A DNA stretch of 64,000 nt from Novosphingobium sp. Rr 2-17 (GTDB taxonomy: Bacteria; Pseudomonadota; Alphaproteobacteria; Sphingomonadales; Sphingomonadaceae), in assembly GCF_000272475.1 (NCBI RefSeq), contig NZ_AKFJ01000084.1:62001-126000 (forward strand), in the 5' to 3' direction. The position numbers and the translations under genes were made by a program. A model generated the notes under the pieces. It was not told the origin of the DNA. It did no database searches and worked only from the letters and a program-made list of their open reading frames with translations. The first letter of the stretch is position 1; each line of letters starts with the position of its first letter. Of the stretch, positions 27,303 to 36,662 are shown in pieces.

Positions 27303-28042
27303 CGCACCTCGTCCATCAGCAAGCGCATTTTCTTCACGCTGGCTTCCAGCCCGATGAAGATCGCCTCGCCGATGAGGTAGTGACCAATGTTGAGTTCCGC
27401 CAGTTGCGGGATGGCGGCGATCGGCTGGACGTTTTCGAACGTCAGGCCGTGGCCAGCGTGCGGCTCGATGCCGTTCTTGGCGGCGAGCGCGGCCATGTCG
27501 GCGATCCGGCGTATCTCGATCGCGATTTGCTCGCCGTGGGCATGGGCATATTCGCCGGTGTGCAATTCGACCACCGGCGCGCCCAGCCGCATCGCCGCTT
27601 CGATCTGGTGCGGTTCGGGGGCGATGAACAAGCTAACGCGGATGCCCGCGTCCGTCAGGCGGGCGACGATCGGGGCCAGGCGGTTGTGCTGGCCCGCAGC
27701 ATCGAGGCCGCCTTCGGTCGTGCGTTCCTCGCGCCGTTCGGGGACGATGCAGGCGGCATGCGGCTTGTGCCGCAGGGCGATCGCCAGCATTTCGTCGGTC
27801 GCGGCCATTTCCAAGTTGATCGGCAGTCCGGTCGCATCGGCCACGCGGATAAGGTCGTCGTCGCGGATGTGGCGGCGATCCTCGCGCAAGTGGACGGTGA
27901 TGCCGTCGCCCCCGGCGAGCGCGACGATCTGCGCGGCGCGGGCCGGGTCGGGATGCTCGCCGCCGCGCGCGTTGCGGATGGTGGCAACGTGATCGATGTT
28001 GACGCCTAGCCGCAGGCGGCCTGGATTATGGACGTTTGCCAA
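27299..28042 (-). CDS. pdxJ: Pyridoxine 5'-phosphate synthase
   Basis: 247-residue TIM barrel that condenses 3-amino-2-oxopropyl phosphate and deoxyxylulose 5-phosphate to pyridoxine 5'-phosphate. '[19 protein letters not shown]', '[20 protein letters not shown]', 'VELHTGEYA' and '[19 protein letters not shown]' are family blocks. It lies 11 bp after pyrE. In many proteobacteria pdxJ sits directly before acpS; here a small membrane gene and a repeat intervene. Confidence 0.97.
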   Translation of the reverse strand: MANVHNPGRLRLGVNIDHVATIRNARGGEHPDPARAAQIVALAGGDGITVHLREDRRHIRDDDLIRVADATGLPINLEMAATDEMLAIALRHKPHAACIVPERREERTTEGGLDAAGQHNRLAPIVARLTDAGIRVSLFIAPEPHQIEAAMRLGAPVVELHTGEYAHAHGEQIAIEIRRIADMAALAAKNGIEPHAGHGLTFENVQPIAAIPQLAELNIGHYLIGEAIFIGLEASVKKMRLLMDEVR

Positions 28043-28053
28043 GTCGTGTCGCC

Positions 28054-28638
28054 TTAGGGCTTTGCGCGGCTGCCGGGCTTGACCGCCGGGGTGGCGGCCA
28101 GTTCCGGCGGCAGTTCGTCAGGGCCATATGTCGGAAAATTGAGCGCGACCAGCGGGTAGTACGGCACCCCCAGGTCCACTTGCCCGGCGGTGCGGTCCAC
28201 CAGCGAAACCGCCGCGATCACTTCGCCGCCTGCTTCCTCGATGGCCTTGATCGCCTCGCGGCTGGACAAGCCGGTGGTGACCACGTCTTCTACCATCAGC
28301 ACTTTGTCGCCCGGCTCCAGCGCGAAGCCACGGCGTAGTTCGAAAGTGCCGGTGGGGCGCTCGACGAACATCGCATCGACTTGCAGCGCGCGGCCCATTT
28401 CCTGACCGATAATGACCCCGCCCATCGCCGGCGAGACGACCTTGGTGATCGCGTTGCGGATGGCGGCAGGCAGCCGGGCCGCCAGTGCGGTTGCCAGTCG
28501 CTCGGCGCGCTGCGGGTTCATCAGCACGCGGGCGCATTGCAGATAGTGCGCGCTGTGCCGTCCGGAAGAAAGCAGGAAGTGCCCTTCCAGCAAGGCCTGG
28601 CTGGCGCGAAACTCTCCGAGCACGTCGTCTTCGGTCAT
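28054..28638 (-). CDS. pyrE: Orotate phosphoribosyltransferase
   Basis: 194 residues. Converts orotate and PRPP to OMP in pyrimidine synthesis. '[15 protein letters not shown]' and the PRPP-binding '[26 protein letters not shown]' are present. First gene of the minus-strand run toward ruvX. AAGGA lies about 10 nt upstream. Its start faces the coxB promoter region across 219 bp. Confidence 0.96.
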   Translation of the reverse strand: MTEDDVLGEFRASQALLEGHFLLSSGRHSAHYLQCARVLMNPQRAERLATALAARLPAAIRNAITKVVSPAMGGVIIGQEMGRALQVDAMFVERPTGTFELRRGFALEPGDKVLMVEDVVTTGLSSREAIKAIEEAGGEVIAAVSLVDRTAGQVDLGVPYYPLVALNFPTYGPDELPPELAATPAVKPGSRAKP

Positions 28639-28732
28639 CGGACACTATTCCTTCGAGGCTATTCGCCTCGCACTATTGGTGTTTCTGGCGCGTGTCTGCA
28701 GCGCCGTCGGGCAAAAATTCCCCTAGTGCCGC

Positions 28733-28761
28733 TTGAGGCAGGCGGCAAGCGCGCGTATAGG
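28733..28761 (+). promoter_or_regulatory. Probable vegetative promoter of the cox cluster
   Basis: TTGAGG and TATAGG separated by exactly 17 bp, about 100 bp before the coxB ATG. The -10 hexamer and flanking GCGCG match the ctaB promoter further on. The leader between this and coxB shows no gene. Confidence 0.5.
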
Positions 28762-28857
28762 CGCGGACAAGGGGGGCTTTTGTCTCCGCTATTGGGGGGA
28801 CGCGTTAGGGAAGCAAGGCTCTTTCACGCGTCAAGGCAAAACGGAAGCAAGAACACG

Positions 28858-29928
28858 ATGAACTTTGCCAGCACTGCACGTTCTACAGTCCGCGCCGCAA
28901 AGGCAGCCGGCCTCGCCATTGCCCTTCTTGCTGCTCCCTACGCGGTCACGGCTGTCGCCCAGACCGCTCCGATTGCGGAAGCTTCGACCCCTGCGGCTCC
29001 GGCTTCGGTCGCGGCGCCCAGCGCCGGCAGCTACACGCCGATGACGCCGACCACGGGCGTGGGCATGCCCGTCCCCGATGCGATCGGCCTGCAGAAGCAA
29101 TATTCCAAGCTCGGCGAATATGGCGCGTGGATCCACAACGTGGTGCTGATGCCGATCATGGTGGGCATCTGCCTGCTGGTGCTCGCGCTGATCCTGGCGG
29201 TTGTGGTGCTGTTCAACCGTCGCCGCAACCCGATCCCTTCGAAGACGAGCCACAACACCGTGCTCGAGGTGGTATGGACGCTGTTGCCGGTGCTGATCCT
29301 GATCGGCATCGCGGTGCCTTCGATCGATCTCATCGCCAAGCAGTACAAGCCTGCGCCCAAGGAAGCCCTGACCATCAAGGTCACCGGCAACCAGTGGTTC
29401 TGGACGTATGGCTACCCGGACAACGGCGATTTCGAGGTCATCTCGAACATGCTGAACATCCCTGGCCAGCCCACCATCAACAATGGCGTGCGCGAAGTCG
29501 GCACTCGTCCTTGGGACGGCCCGTCGCACCTCGAGGTCGACAACCGCATGGTCGTGCCGGTGGGCGAGCCGATTCGCCTGCAGATCACCGCTGCCGACGT
29601 GATCCACTCGTTCGCGGTGCCCTCGCTGTGGTTCAAGCTCGACGCCGTTCCCGGCCGCATCAACGAAAAGGTTCTGCTGGTCGAAAAGCCGGGCGTATAC
29701 TACGGCCAGTGCTCTGAACTGTGCGGCGCCAAGCACGGCTACATGCCGATCGCGGTCGAGGCGCTGCCGCGTGATAAGTACAACGCCTGGGTCCTGACCC
29801 ATGCCGGCGGTGCGATCGATACGCACAAGTCTGCGGCGACCACCTCCGCTCCGGCGCCCGCGCCCAGCGAAGCGGTTGCCGACGGGGCTTCCGAGCCCGC
29901 GACCGACGCCACTGCCGAAGCCGAATAA
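28858..29928 (+). CDS. coxB: Cytochrome c oxidase subunit II
   Basis: 356 residues. A signal peptide and an Ala/Pro-rich linker (about 1-60) precede two membrane helices ('IMVGICLLVLALILAVVVLF' and 'VLEVVWTLLPVLILIGIAV'). The periplasmic CuA domain has the aromatic patch 'NQWFWTYGYP' and the CuA ligands in 'YYGQCSELCGAKHGYM', which receive electrons from cytochrome c. A low-complexity Ala/Pro/Glu tail ends the protein. The open frame extends far upstream (28381), but that stretch is antisense of pyrE and the signal peptide fixes the ATG at 28858. Confidence 0.96.
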   Translation: MNFASTARSTVRAAKAAGLAIALLAAPYAVTAVAQTAPIAEASTPAAPASVAAPSAGSYTPMTPTTGVGMPVPDAIGLQKQYSKLGEYGAWIHNVVLMPIMVGICLLVLALILAVVVLFNRRRNPIPSKTSHNTVLEVVWTLLPVLILIGIAVPSIDLIAKQYKPAPKEALTIKVTGNQWFWTYGYPDNGDFEVISNMLNIPGQPTINNGVREVGTRPWDGPSHLEVDNRMVVPVGEPIRLQITAADVIHSFAVPSLWFKLDAVPGRINEKVLLVEKPGVYYGQCSELCGAKHGYMPIAVEALPRDKYNAWVLTHAGGAIDTHKSAATTSAPAPAPSEAVADGASEPATDATAEAE

Positions 29929-29963
29929 GATAACAACGAGATTACGGGGACACAGGTCAGACC

Positions 29964-31649
<1,686 letters not shown>

Positions 31650-31723
31650 TCCTTCGGACATTGCTGAGGTATCGCGGGGTCGATGGGGTGTCCTGTCGGC
31701 CCCGTTCCTTTGAAAGACTGACT

Positions 31724-32224
31724 ATGGCAAAGTGCGTAATTCGGCCTTTGACGGTCGATGATGCAATGGCTTGGCGCGTGCTCAGGCTCGAGATGCTCGA
31801 GCGCAATCCCGAAGGCTTTTTCGCGGATCTAGATCAGGCAAGAGCCCACGCTGACGAAGCGTGGCAGCGTGGCATTCCGGCCATGCCGGACGTTTTGCTG
31901 GGGCTTTTTGATGGCACGAACTTGATCGGCTCCTGTGGTTTCTACGTCGAGAAACTTCCGAAGCTGGCTCACAAAGGTCAAATGTGGGGCGTGTATGTGC
32001 GGGACAGCTACCGTGGCCGGGGCTTGGGCCTAAGGCTTGTTGAGGCGCTTATCGGTCATGCGCGCAACCATGTAGAAGTTCTGCTGACTGGCGCCACGAC
32101 CGCCGGGGCACCCGTCTACAAGAAGGCTGGGTTCGAGAGCTATGCCATGGAACGCGATGCCTATCGCGTTGGTGGTGTGTCGCTGGACTGCGAAATGCTG
32201 CGTTTGCAGCTCAAAAGGGATTAG
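31724..32224 (+). CDS. GNAT family N-acetyltransferase
   Basis: 166 residues. The acetyl-CoA-binding motif appears as '[27 protein letters not shown]' (R/Q-x-x-G-x-G/A pattern), followed by '[14 protein letters not shown]'. The substrate is unknown. It sits between coxA (74 bp) and ctaB, where it has no evident role in oxidase assembly. The ATG at 31724 is chosen. Upstream frame overlaps coxA and lacks family sequence. Confidence 0.85.
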   Translation: MAKCVIRPLTVDDAMAWRVLRLEMLERNPEGFFADLDQARAHADEAWQRGIPAMPDVLLGLFDGTNLIGSCGFYVEKLPKLAHKGQMWGVYVRDSYRGRGLGLRLVEALIGHARNHVEVLLTGATTAGAPVYKKAGFESYAMERDAYRVGGVSLDCEMLRLQLKRD

Positions 32225-32234
32225 GGCTTTGCCT

Positions 32235-32263
32235 TTGCCCCCGCTGCCCACCGCGCGTATAGG
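32235..32263 (+). promoter_or_regulatory. Promoter of ctaB predicting a leaderless mRNA
   Basis: TTGCCC and TATAGG with a 17-bp spacer, followed by 7 nt and the ctaB ATG at 32271. A start point about 7 nt after the -10 would put the A of ATG at +1. No SD precedes the ATG. Confidence 0.55.
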
Positions 32264-32270
32264 CGGCGAC

Positions 32271-33179
32271 ATGACGGTGACGACGCATCCCCTCCCGGCC
32301 GACTGGCGTGACTTGTTCGCGCTGACCAAGCCGCGCGTGATGAGCTTGGTGATCTTTACCGGGCTGTGCGGCCTTTTGGCCGCGCCCGAACGCATCCACC
32401 CGGTGCTGGCCTTCACCGCGATCCTGTGCATCGCCATGGGCGCAGGGGGCGCCGCCGCGCTCAACCAGTGGTGGGAGGCGGATCTTGACGCCGGAATGAA
32501 GCGCACCGCGCAGCGGCCGTTGCCCCAGGGACGGCTCGATCGCACCACCGCGCGCGACTTCGCCGGTATGCTGTGCGCCGCCTCGGTGTTCCTGATGGGC
32601 TTTGCGATCGGCTGGCTGGCCGCCGCGATCCTGGCCGTCTCGATCGTTTATTATGCTCTGATCTATACCGTATGGCTCAAGCCGCGCACTCCGCAGAACA
32701 TCGTCATCGGCGGCGGCGCCGGTGCGTTCCCGCCACTGATCGGTTGGGTCGCGGCGACGGGCCATGTCTCGCTGATGCCGGTGGTGCTGTTTGCGATCAT
32801 CTTCTTCTGGACACCGCCGCACTTCTGGGCGCTCGCGCTGTTCGTGAAGAGCGATTACGCCAAAGTCGGCATCCCGATGATGCCGGTGGTCGCCGGAGAG
32901 AAATCGACGCGGCGGCAGATCCTGATCTATGCCGTGCTGTTGCTGCCGCTCAGCATGGTGCCGTGGTGGCTGCCTGGCCATCACACCGGCGCGATTTATG
33001 GCGTCAGTGCGCTAATCCTGTCGTCGGTATTCCTGGCGCTGTCGGTGCGGGTGGGCTTGCGCGAGCGTGCTGGCCCCGACGATGCGATGAAGCCGGAAAA
33101 GCAATTGTTCGCCTATTCGGTCCTCTACTTGTTCGCGCTGTTCGCCGCCTTGGTGGTCGACCGCTTCATCCCAGTTTGA
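32271..33179 (+). CDS. ctaB: Protohaem IX farnesyltransferase (haem O synthase)
   Basis: 302 residues, UbiA-type prenyltransferase with about nine membrane helices. The prenyl-diphosphate motif is '[23 protein letters not shown]' (N-x-x-x-D-x-x-x-D). '[13 protein letters not shown]' is the COX10/CyoE signature. It makes haem O, the precursor of haem A for subunit I. Start fixed by '[17 protein letters not shown]', which follows a normal short N-terminus. Confidence 0.96.
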   Translation: MTVTTHPLPADWRDLFALTKPRVMSLVIFTGLCGLLAAPERIHPVLAFTAILCIAMGAGGAAALNQWWEADLDAGMKRTAQRPLPQGRLDRTTARDFAGMLCAASVFLMGFAIGWLAAAILAVSIVYYALIYTVWLKPRTPQNIVIGGGAGAFPPLIGWVAATGHVSLMPVVLFAIIFFWTPPHFWALALFVKSDYAKVGIPMMPVVAGEKSTRRQILIYAVLLLPLSMVPWWLPGHHTGAIYGVSALILSSVFLALSVRVGLRERAGPDDAMKPEKQLFAYSVLYLFALFAALVVDRFIPV

Positions 33180-33192
33180 GAAAGCCCGCGTC

Positions 33193-33318
33193 ATGCAAGA
33201 ACCCAACGACACACGCACGATCCAGCAGATCCGCAAAAGCCGCAATCGCGTGCTCGCTTTCAGCCTGGCGGGCTTCGCGATCCTGGTGTTCTTCATCTCG
33301 ATCGCGAAGATGAGCTAA
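33193..33318 (+). CDS. 41-residue single-span membrane protein in the cox cluster (CoxF-like)
   Basis: Encodes 41 residues: a polar basic N-terminus ('TIQQIRKSRNRV') and one membrane helix ('LAFSLAGFAILVFFISIA'). It lies 13 bp after ctaB and 4 bp before ctaG. Alphaproteobacterial cox operons often have such a small gene at this spot (called coxF in some genomes). The identification is by position and shape, since the protein is too short for firm homology. Confidence 0.72.
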   Translation: MQEPNDTRTIQQIRKSRNRVLAFSLAGFAILVFFISIAKMS

Positions 33319-33322
33319 GCCG

Positions 33323-33943
33323 ATGAGCAAGCCTCCCCGCCCGGGCAAAGGCAGTCCCGGCAAGAGCAACGGCCGGATCGCGCTGATGGCCGGCGGCGCG
33401 GCGGCGGCGATGCTGGGCTTGGGCTTCGCGTCGGTGCCGCTCTACCGCATCTTCTGTGAGGCGACCGGGTTCGATGGCACCACCCGGCGTGTGGACGAGG
33501 CGCAGGCAGCGACGATCAAAGACAGCGGCAAGACCCTGTCGATCCGCTTCGATGCCAATGTCGAGCGCGGGATGCCCTGGCAGTTCAAGCCGCTCCAGCG
33601 CACCGACACGATCTCGATCGGCGTGCGCGACATGGCGGTGTTCTGGGCCAAGAACGATTCGGACAAGCCCATCACCGGCACTGCCAGCTTCAATGTGGAG
33701 CCTGAGCAGGCGGCGAAGTATTTCAACAAAATTCAATGCTTCTGCTTCACTGAACAGACGCTCAAACCGCATGAGGAAGTGCGGATGCCGGTGGTCTATT
33801 ACGTCGATCCGGCGTTTCTTAATGACCCCGACAACAAGGACGTGCAGCAGATCACGCTGAGCTATACCTTCCACGTTACCAAGACCCCGGCTGCACCTGC
33901 CGAGGATGCAAAGAGTCTGGACCAGAGCAAGTCAGCCGGTTAA
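33323..33943 (+). CDS. ctaG: Cytochrome c oxidase assembly protein CtaG/Cox11
   Basis: 206 residues. One N-terminal helix (about 20-40, 'MAGGAAAAMLGLGFASVPLYRIFC') is followed by a periplasmic domain with the copper-binding 'NKIQCFCFTEQTLKPHE' (CFCF). It delivers copper to the CuB site of subunit I. Four bp after the small membrane gene. Full length for the family. Confidence 0.96.
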   Translation: MSKPPRPGKGSPGKSNGRIALMAGGAAAAMLGLGFASVPLYRIFCEATGFDGTTRRVDEAQAATIKDSGKTLSIRFDANVERGMPWQFKPLQRTDTISIGVRDMAVFWAKNDSDKPITGTASFNVEPEQAAKYFNKIQCFCFTEQTLKPHEEVRMPVVYYVDPAFLNDPDNKDVQQITLSYTFHVTKTPAAPAEDAKSLDQSKSAG

Positions 33944-34023
33944 TGCCCGCACTATAAGCCAGTTGCGCGTCCACAAGACGTGGGGCAAACGATAGAAATA
34001 CGCATAACGGGGACGATGGCGCC

Positions 34024-34845
34024 ATGGCCGGTACAAAGCACCACGACTACCACATCCTTCCGCCCGACATCGCCCCCCTGGCGACCACGATCGGCGCGTT
34101 GACCTTCACTACGGGCATGGTGCTGTTCATGCACAAGATGCCCGGCGGCGTGTTCGTGCCGTGGCTGGGCCTGGCGCTGCTGCTGGGTTCCATGTGGATG
34201 TGGTTCGCCAAGATCGTGAACGAGGCCCATGCCGGCGATCACACCCCGGTGGTGCAGCTTCACCAGCGCTACGGCATGATCTTGTTCATCGCTTCGGAAG
34301 TGATGTTCTTTGTCGGCTGGTTCTGGGCGTTCTTCGACTTCTCGCTGTTCCCCTCGACCCTGTCGGACGTGATCGGCGGGCAATGGCCGCCCAAGGCGAT
34401 CGAGGCGGTGATGGACCCCTTCGCGCTGCCGCTGCTCAACACCCTGATCCTGCTGTGCTCGGGCACCACGGTCACCTGGGCGCACCATTCGCTGATTCAT
34501 GGCGACCGCGATGGCCTGAAAAAGGGCCTGCTGGCAACGGTCCTGCTCGGCCTGCTGTTTTCGACCATCCAGGCTTACGAATATATCCACGCGCCGTTCG
34601 GCTTCGGTGGCAACACGTACGGCTCGGCCTTCTACATGGCGACCGGGTTCCACGGCTTTCACGTCATCGTCGGCACGATCATGCTGATCGTCTGCCTGGT
34701 GCGCGCCCACAAGGGCGACTTCACCCCGCGTCAGCACTTCGGCTTCGAAGCGGCGGCGTGGTACTGGCACTTCGTTGACGTGGTGTGGCTGTTCCTGTTC
34801 GTGGCGGTCTACGTCTGGGGTGGCTGGGGCTACCCGACGCACTGA
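34024..34845 (+). CDS. coxC: Cytochrome c oxidase subunit III
   Basis: 273 residues, seven membrane helices. 'YHILPPDIAPLATTIGALTF' at the N-terminus, 'WWFWAFFDFSLFP'-type sequence in helix 3, 'EYIHAPFGFGGNTYGSAFYMATGFHGFHVIVGT' and the closing 'WYWHFVDVVWLFLFVAVYVWGGW' are family hallmarks. It stabilises the oxidase core. A strong hairpin follows, marking the end of the main transcript. Confidence 0.97.
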   Translation: MAGTKHHDYHILPPDIAPLATTIGALTFTTGMVLFMHKMPGGVFVPWLGLALLLGSMWMWFAKIVNEAHAGDHTPVVQLHQRYGMILFIASEVMFFVGWFWAFFDFSLFPSTLSDVIGGQWPPKAIEAVMDPFALPLLNTLILLCSGTTVTWAHHSLIHGDRDGLKKGLLATVLLGLLFSTIQAYEYIHAPFGFGGNTYGSAFYMATGFHGFHVIVGTIMLIVCLVRAHKGDFTPRQHFGFEAAAWYWHFVDVVWLFLFVAVYVWGGWGYPTH

Positions 34846-34864
34846 TCGAACCAGATCGACATAC

Positions 34865-34904
34865 CGAAAAGGGCAGCCGGGCACCGCTTCGGCTGCCCTT
34901 TTCG
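34865..34904 (+). terminator. Strong bidirectional-type terminator after coxC
   Basis: A perfect 15-bp stem (34865-34879 with 34890-34904) around a 10-nt loop. The arms begin and end with CGAAAA/TTTTCG, which gives A- and U-rich flanks in both directions. Confidence 0.85.
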
Positions 34905-34919
34905 CGCAAGGGTACGCCA

Positions 34920-35480
34920 ATGACGCGCCGCATTCCCATCTTCGCCAGTCTGATCGTCCTTATCGCCGTGGGCGCGATGGTGTGGCTGGGTCTGTGGCAG
35001 CTCCAGCGAATGCACTGGAAGGAAGCGCTGCTGGCGCACTATGCCTCGGCGGCCCGCGATCCGGTGATTGTACCCTGGACGGCCAGGGGCGTGGGTGAGG
35101 ACTTGCTCTACCGCCGCGCCCGCCTGACCTGCGCTTCGGTCGGCGCGCGCAGCAGCATCGCCGGCAATAATGCGAAAGGCGACGCCGGCGTGGTTCAGAC
35201 CGTGCGCTGCGCATTGCCGGGCGGCGGTGATGCGCTGGTGGTGCTGGGTTGGTCCCAGCAGCCGAACGCCGCCACGGACTGGAAGGGCGGGGAAGTGACC
35301 GGGATCATCGCCCCAGGCCCACGCCTGGTCGCCGATCCGCCACTCGCCGGGCTGCAACCGAGCGCAGCGCCTGACCCGGCGGAAATTCCCAACAACCACT
35401 TCTCCTACGCGGTCCAATGGTTCCTGTTCGCGGCCACAGCGCTGGTGATCTACGGGCTGGCGCTGGCACGGCGGAAGTAG
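34920..35480 (+). CDS. SURF1-family oxidase assembly protein
   Basis: 186 residues, short for the family. Two membrane helices bracket the periplasmic part: 'IPIFASLIVLIAVGAMVWLGLWQLQR' (the W-L-G-x-W-Q-x-x-R signature) and 'HFSYAVQWFLFAATALVIYGLAL'. SURF1 assists haem A insertion into subunit I. It lies downstream of the coxC terminator, so it may depend on read-through or its own promoter. Confidence 0.9.
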   Translation: MTRRIPIFASLIVLIAVGAMVWLGLWQLQRMHWKEALLAHYASAARDPVIVPWTARGVGEDLLYRRARLTCASVGARSSIAGNNAKGDAGVVQTVRCALPGGGDALVVLGWSQQPNAATDWKGGEVTGIIAPGPRLVADPPLAGLQPSAAPDPAEIPNNHFSYAVQWFLFAATALVIYGLALARRK

Positions 35481-35649
35481 ATCTCAGGCTGGGTAAAGCC
35501 CCGCGCGCCCAAAACACCTCGTCGTCCGTGCGACGTCTTTGCTTCAAAGCCTTGTGTCGCGGATTGTAGCCTGAAACAATTCCCGCGTAACAACGACGGC
35601 CAGCGCGGGTTCGGCATGTGCGCCCCAATACGCCGTGGAGAGGATTAAA

Positions 35650-36540
35650 ATGCCCCGCATTCTTGCGCCCATCATCGCGCGCTCCTGGCTATTCGCGCCG
35701 GGCGACAGCGACAAGAAGATGACCAAGGCGGTAGAGGGTGAGGCCGATATCGTTCTGATCGACCTCGAAGACGCGGTCGCGCCTGATATGAAGGCGGTGG
35801 CAAGACTGCGGGTGCGTGATTTCATCGCTGCGAACGCAAGCCAGCGCCATCGCTTGTGGGTGCGGATCAACCCGTTCGATGGGCCGCATACGTTGCTCGA
35901 TCTGGCGGCGGCGATGCCGGCCAATCCCGGCGGGATCATGTTGCCCAAAGTCTATGGCCGGGCCGATGTGGAGCGGCTCGACCATTGCTTGTCTGCACTG
36001 GAAGTGGCGAACGGGATCGCAGAAGGCTCGACCCCGGTGATCGTGCTGGTGACCGAGACGGCGCAGGCCATGTTCCACACCGGCGACTACAAAGACGCCC
36101 CGCGCGTGGCGGCCTTGAGTTGGGGGGCGGAGGACTTGGCTGACGCGATCGGCGCGTCGTCCAACCGCAACGAGGATGGATCTTATGCTTTTACCTACGA
36201 ACTGGCGCGCAGTCTGACGGTGCTGGGCGCGGCAGCGGCGGGGGTTCCCGCGATCGAGACGATCAGCGGCGACTTCACGAACCTCGATGCGCTCAAGGCA
36301 CGCGCCGAAAAAGCCCGCCGCGATGGCTTTGCCGGCATGCTGGCGATCCACCCCGCACAAGTGCCCGTCATCAACGCGGCCTTTACACCCGGCGCCGAGG
36401 AAGTGGCCGAGGCGCAGGCGATCGTCGACTTGTTTGCCGCCAACCCCGGCGCGGGCACGATCGGCCGGAACGGGGCGATGCTGGACCGGCCCCACCTGGC
36501 GCGGGCTGAGCGGTTATTGCGGCAGGCGGGAAAGGTTTAG
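35650..36540 (+). CDS. HpcH/HpaI (CitE-like) lyase
   Basis: 296-residue TIM-barrel lyase of the citrate lyase beta-like group. 'RSWLFAPGDSDKKMTKA', 'ADIVLIDLEDAVAPD', 'VRINPFDG', 'GIMLPKV' and the metal Glu in 'VTETAQAMF' are present. Such proteins cleave or form malyl-CoA-type CoA esters, sometimes as thioesterases or citramalyl-CoA lyases. No citD or citF neighbours occur, so it is not part of citrate lyase. The ATG at 35650 with upstream GAGAGGA is preferred to an in-frame GTG at 35635. Confidence 0.87.
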   Translation: MPRILAPIIARSWLFAPGDSDKKMTKAVEGEADIVLIDLEDAVAPDMKAVARLRVRDFIAANASQRHRLWVRINPFDGPHTLLDLAAAMPANPGGIMLPKVYGRADVERLDHCLSALEVANGIAEGSTPVIVLVTETAQAMFHTGDYKDAPRVAALSWGAEDLADAIGASSNRNEDGSYAFTYELARSLTVLGAAAAGVPAIETISGDFTNLDALKARAEKARRDGFAGMLAIHPAQVPVINAAFTPGAEEVAEAQAIVDLFAANPGAGTIGRNGAMLDRPHLARAERLLRQAGKV

Positions 36541-36552
36541 CGGGTCGTTTGC

Positions 36553-36573
36553 AAATCCGCCGTAAGCGGATTT
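36553..36573 (+). terminator. Hairpin after the CitE-like gene
   Basis: AAATCCGC (36553-36560) pairs with GCGGATTT (36566-36573), loop of 5 nt, ending in TTT. It is 12 bp past the stop, and borders the large inverted repeat. Confidence 0.6.
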
Positions 36574-36574
36574 G

Positions 36575-36656
36575 GCGGCACCGGCCCTCTCCCCCACCCG
36601 ACCACCCAACGGTAGTATCCTGCGGGTGGTCGGGTGGGGGAGAGGGCCGGTGCCGC
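36575..36656. repeat. Perfect 33-bp inverted repeat between two convergent genes
   Basis: The arms 36575-36607 and 36624-36656 are exact reverse complements around a 16-nt loop (AACGGTAGTATCCTGC). The arms contain CCCTCTCCCCCACCCGACCACC-type sequence, similar in style to the elements near 26.8 kb. It ends 6 bp from the recQ stop and could terminate both genes. Confidence 0.92.
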
Positions 36657-36662
36657 TCTATC

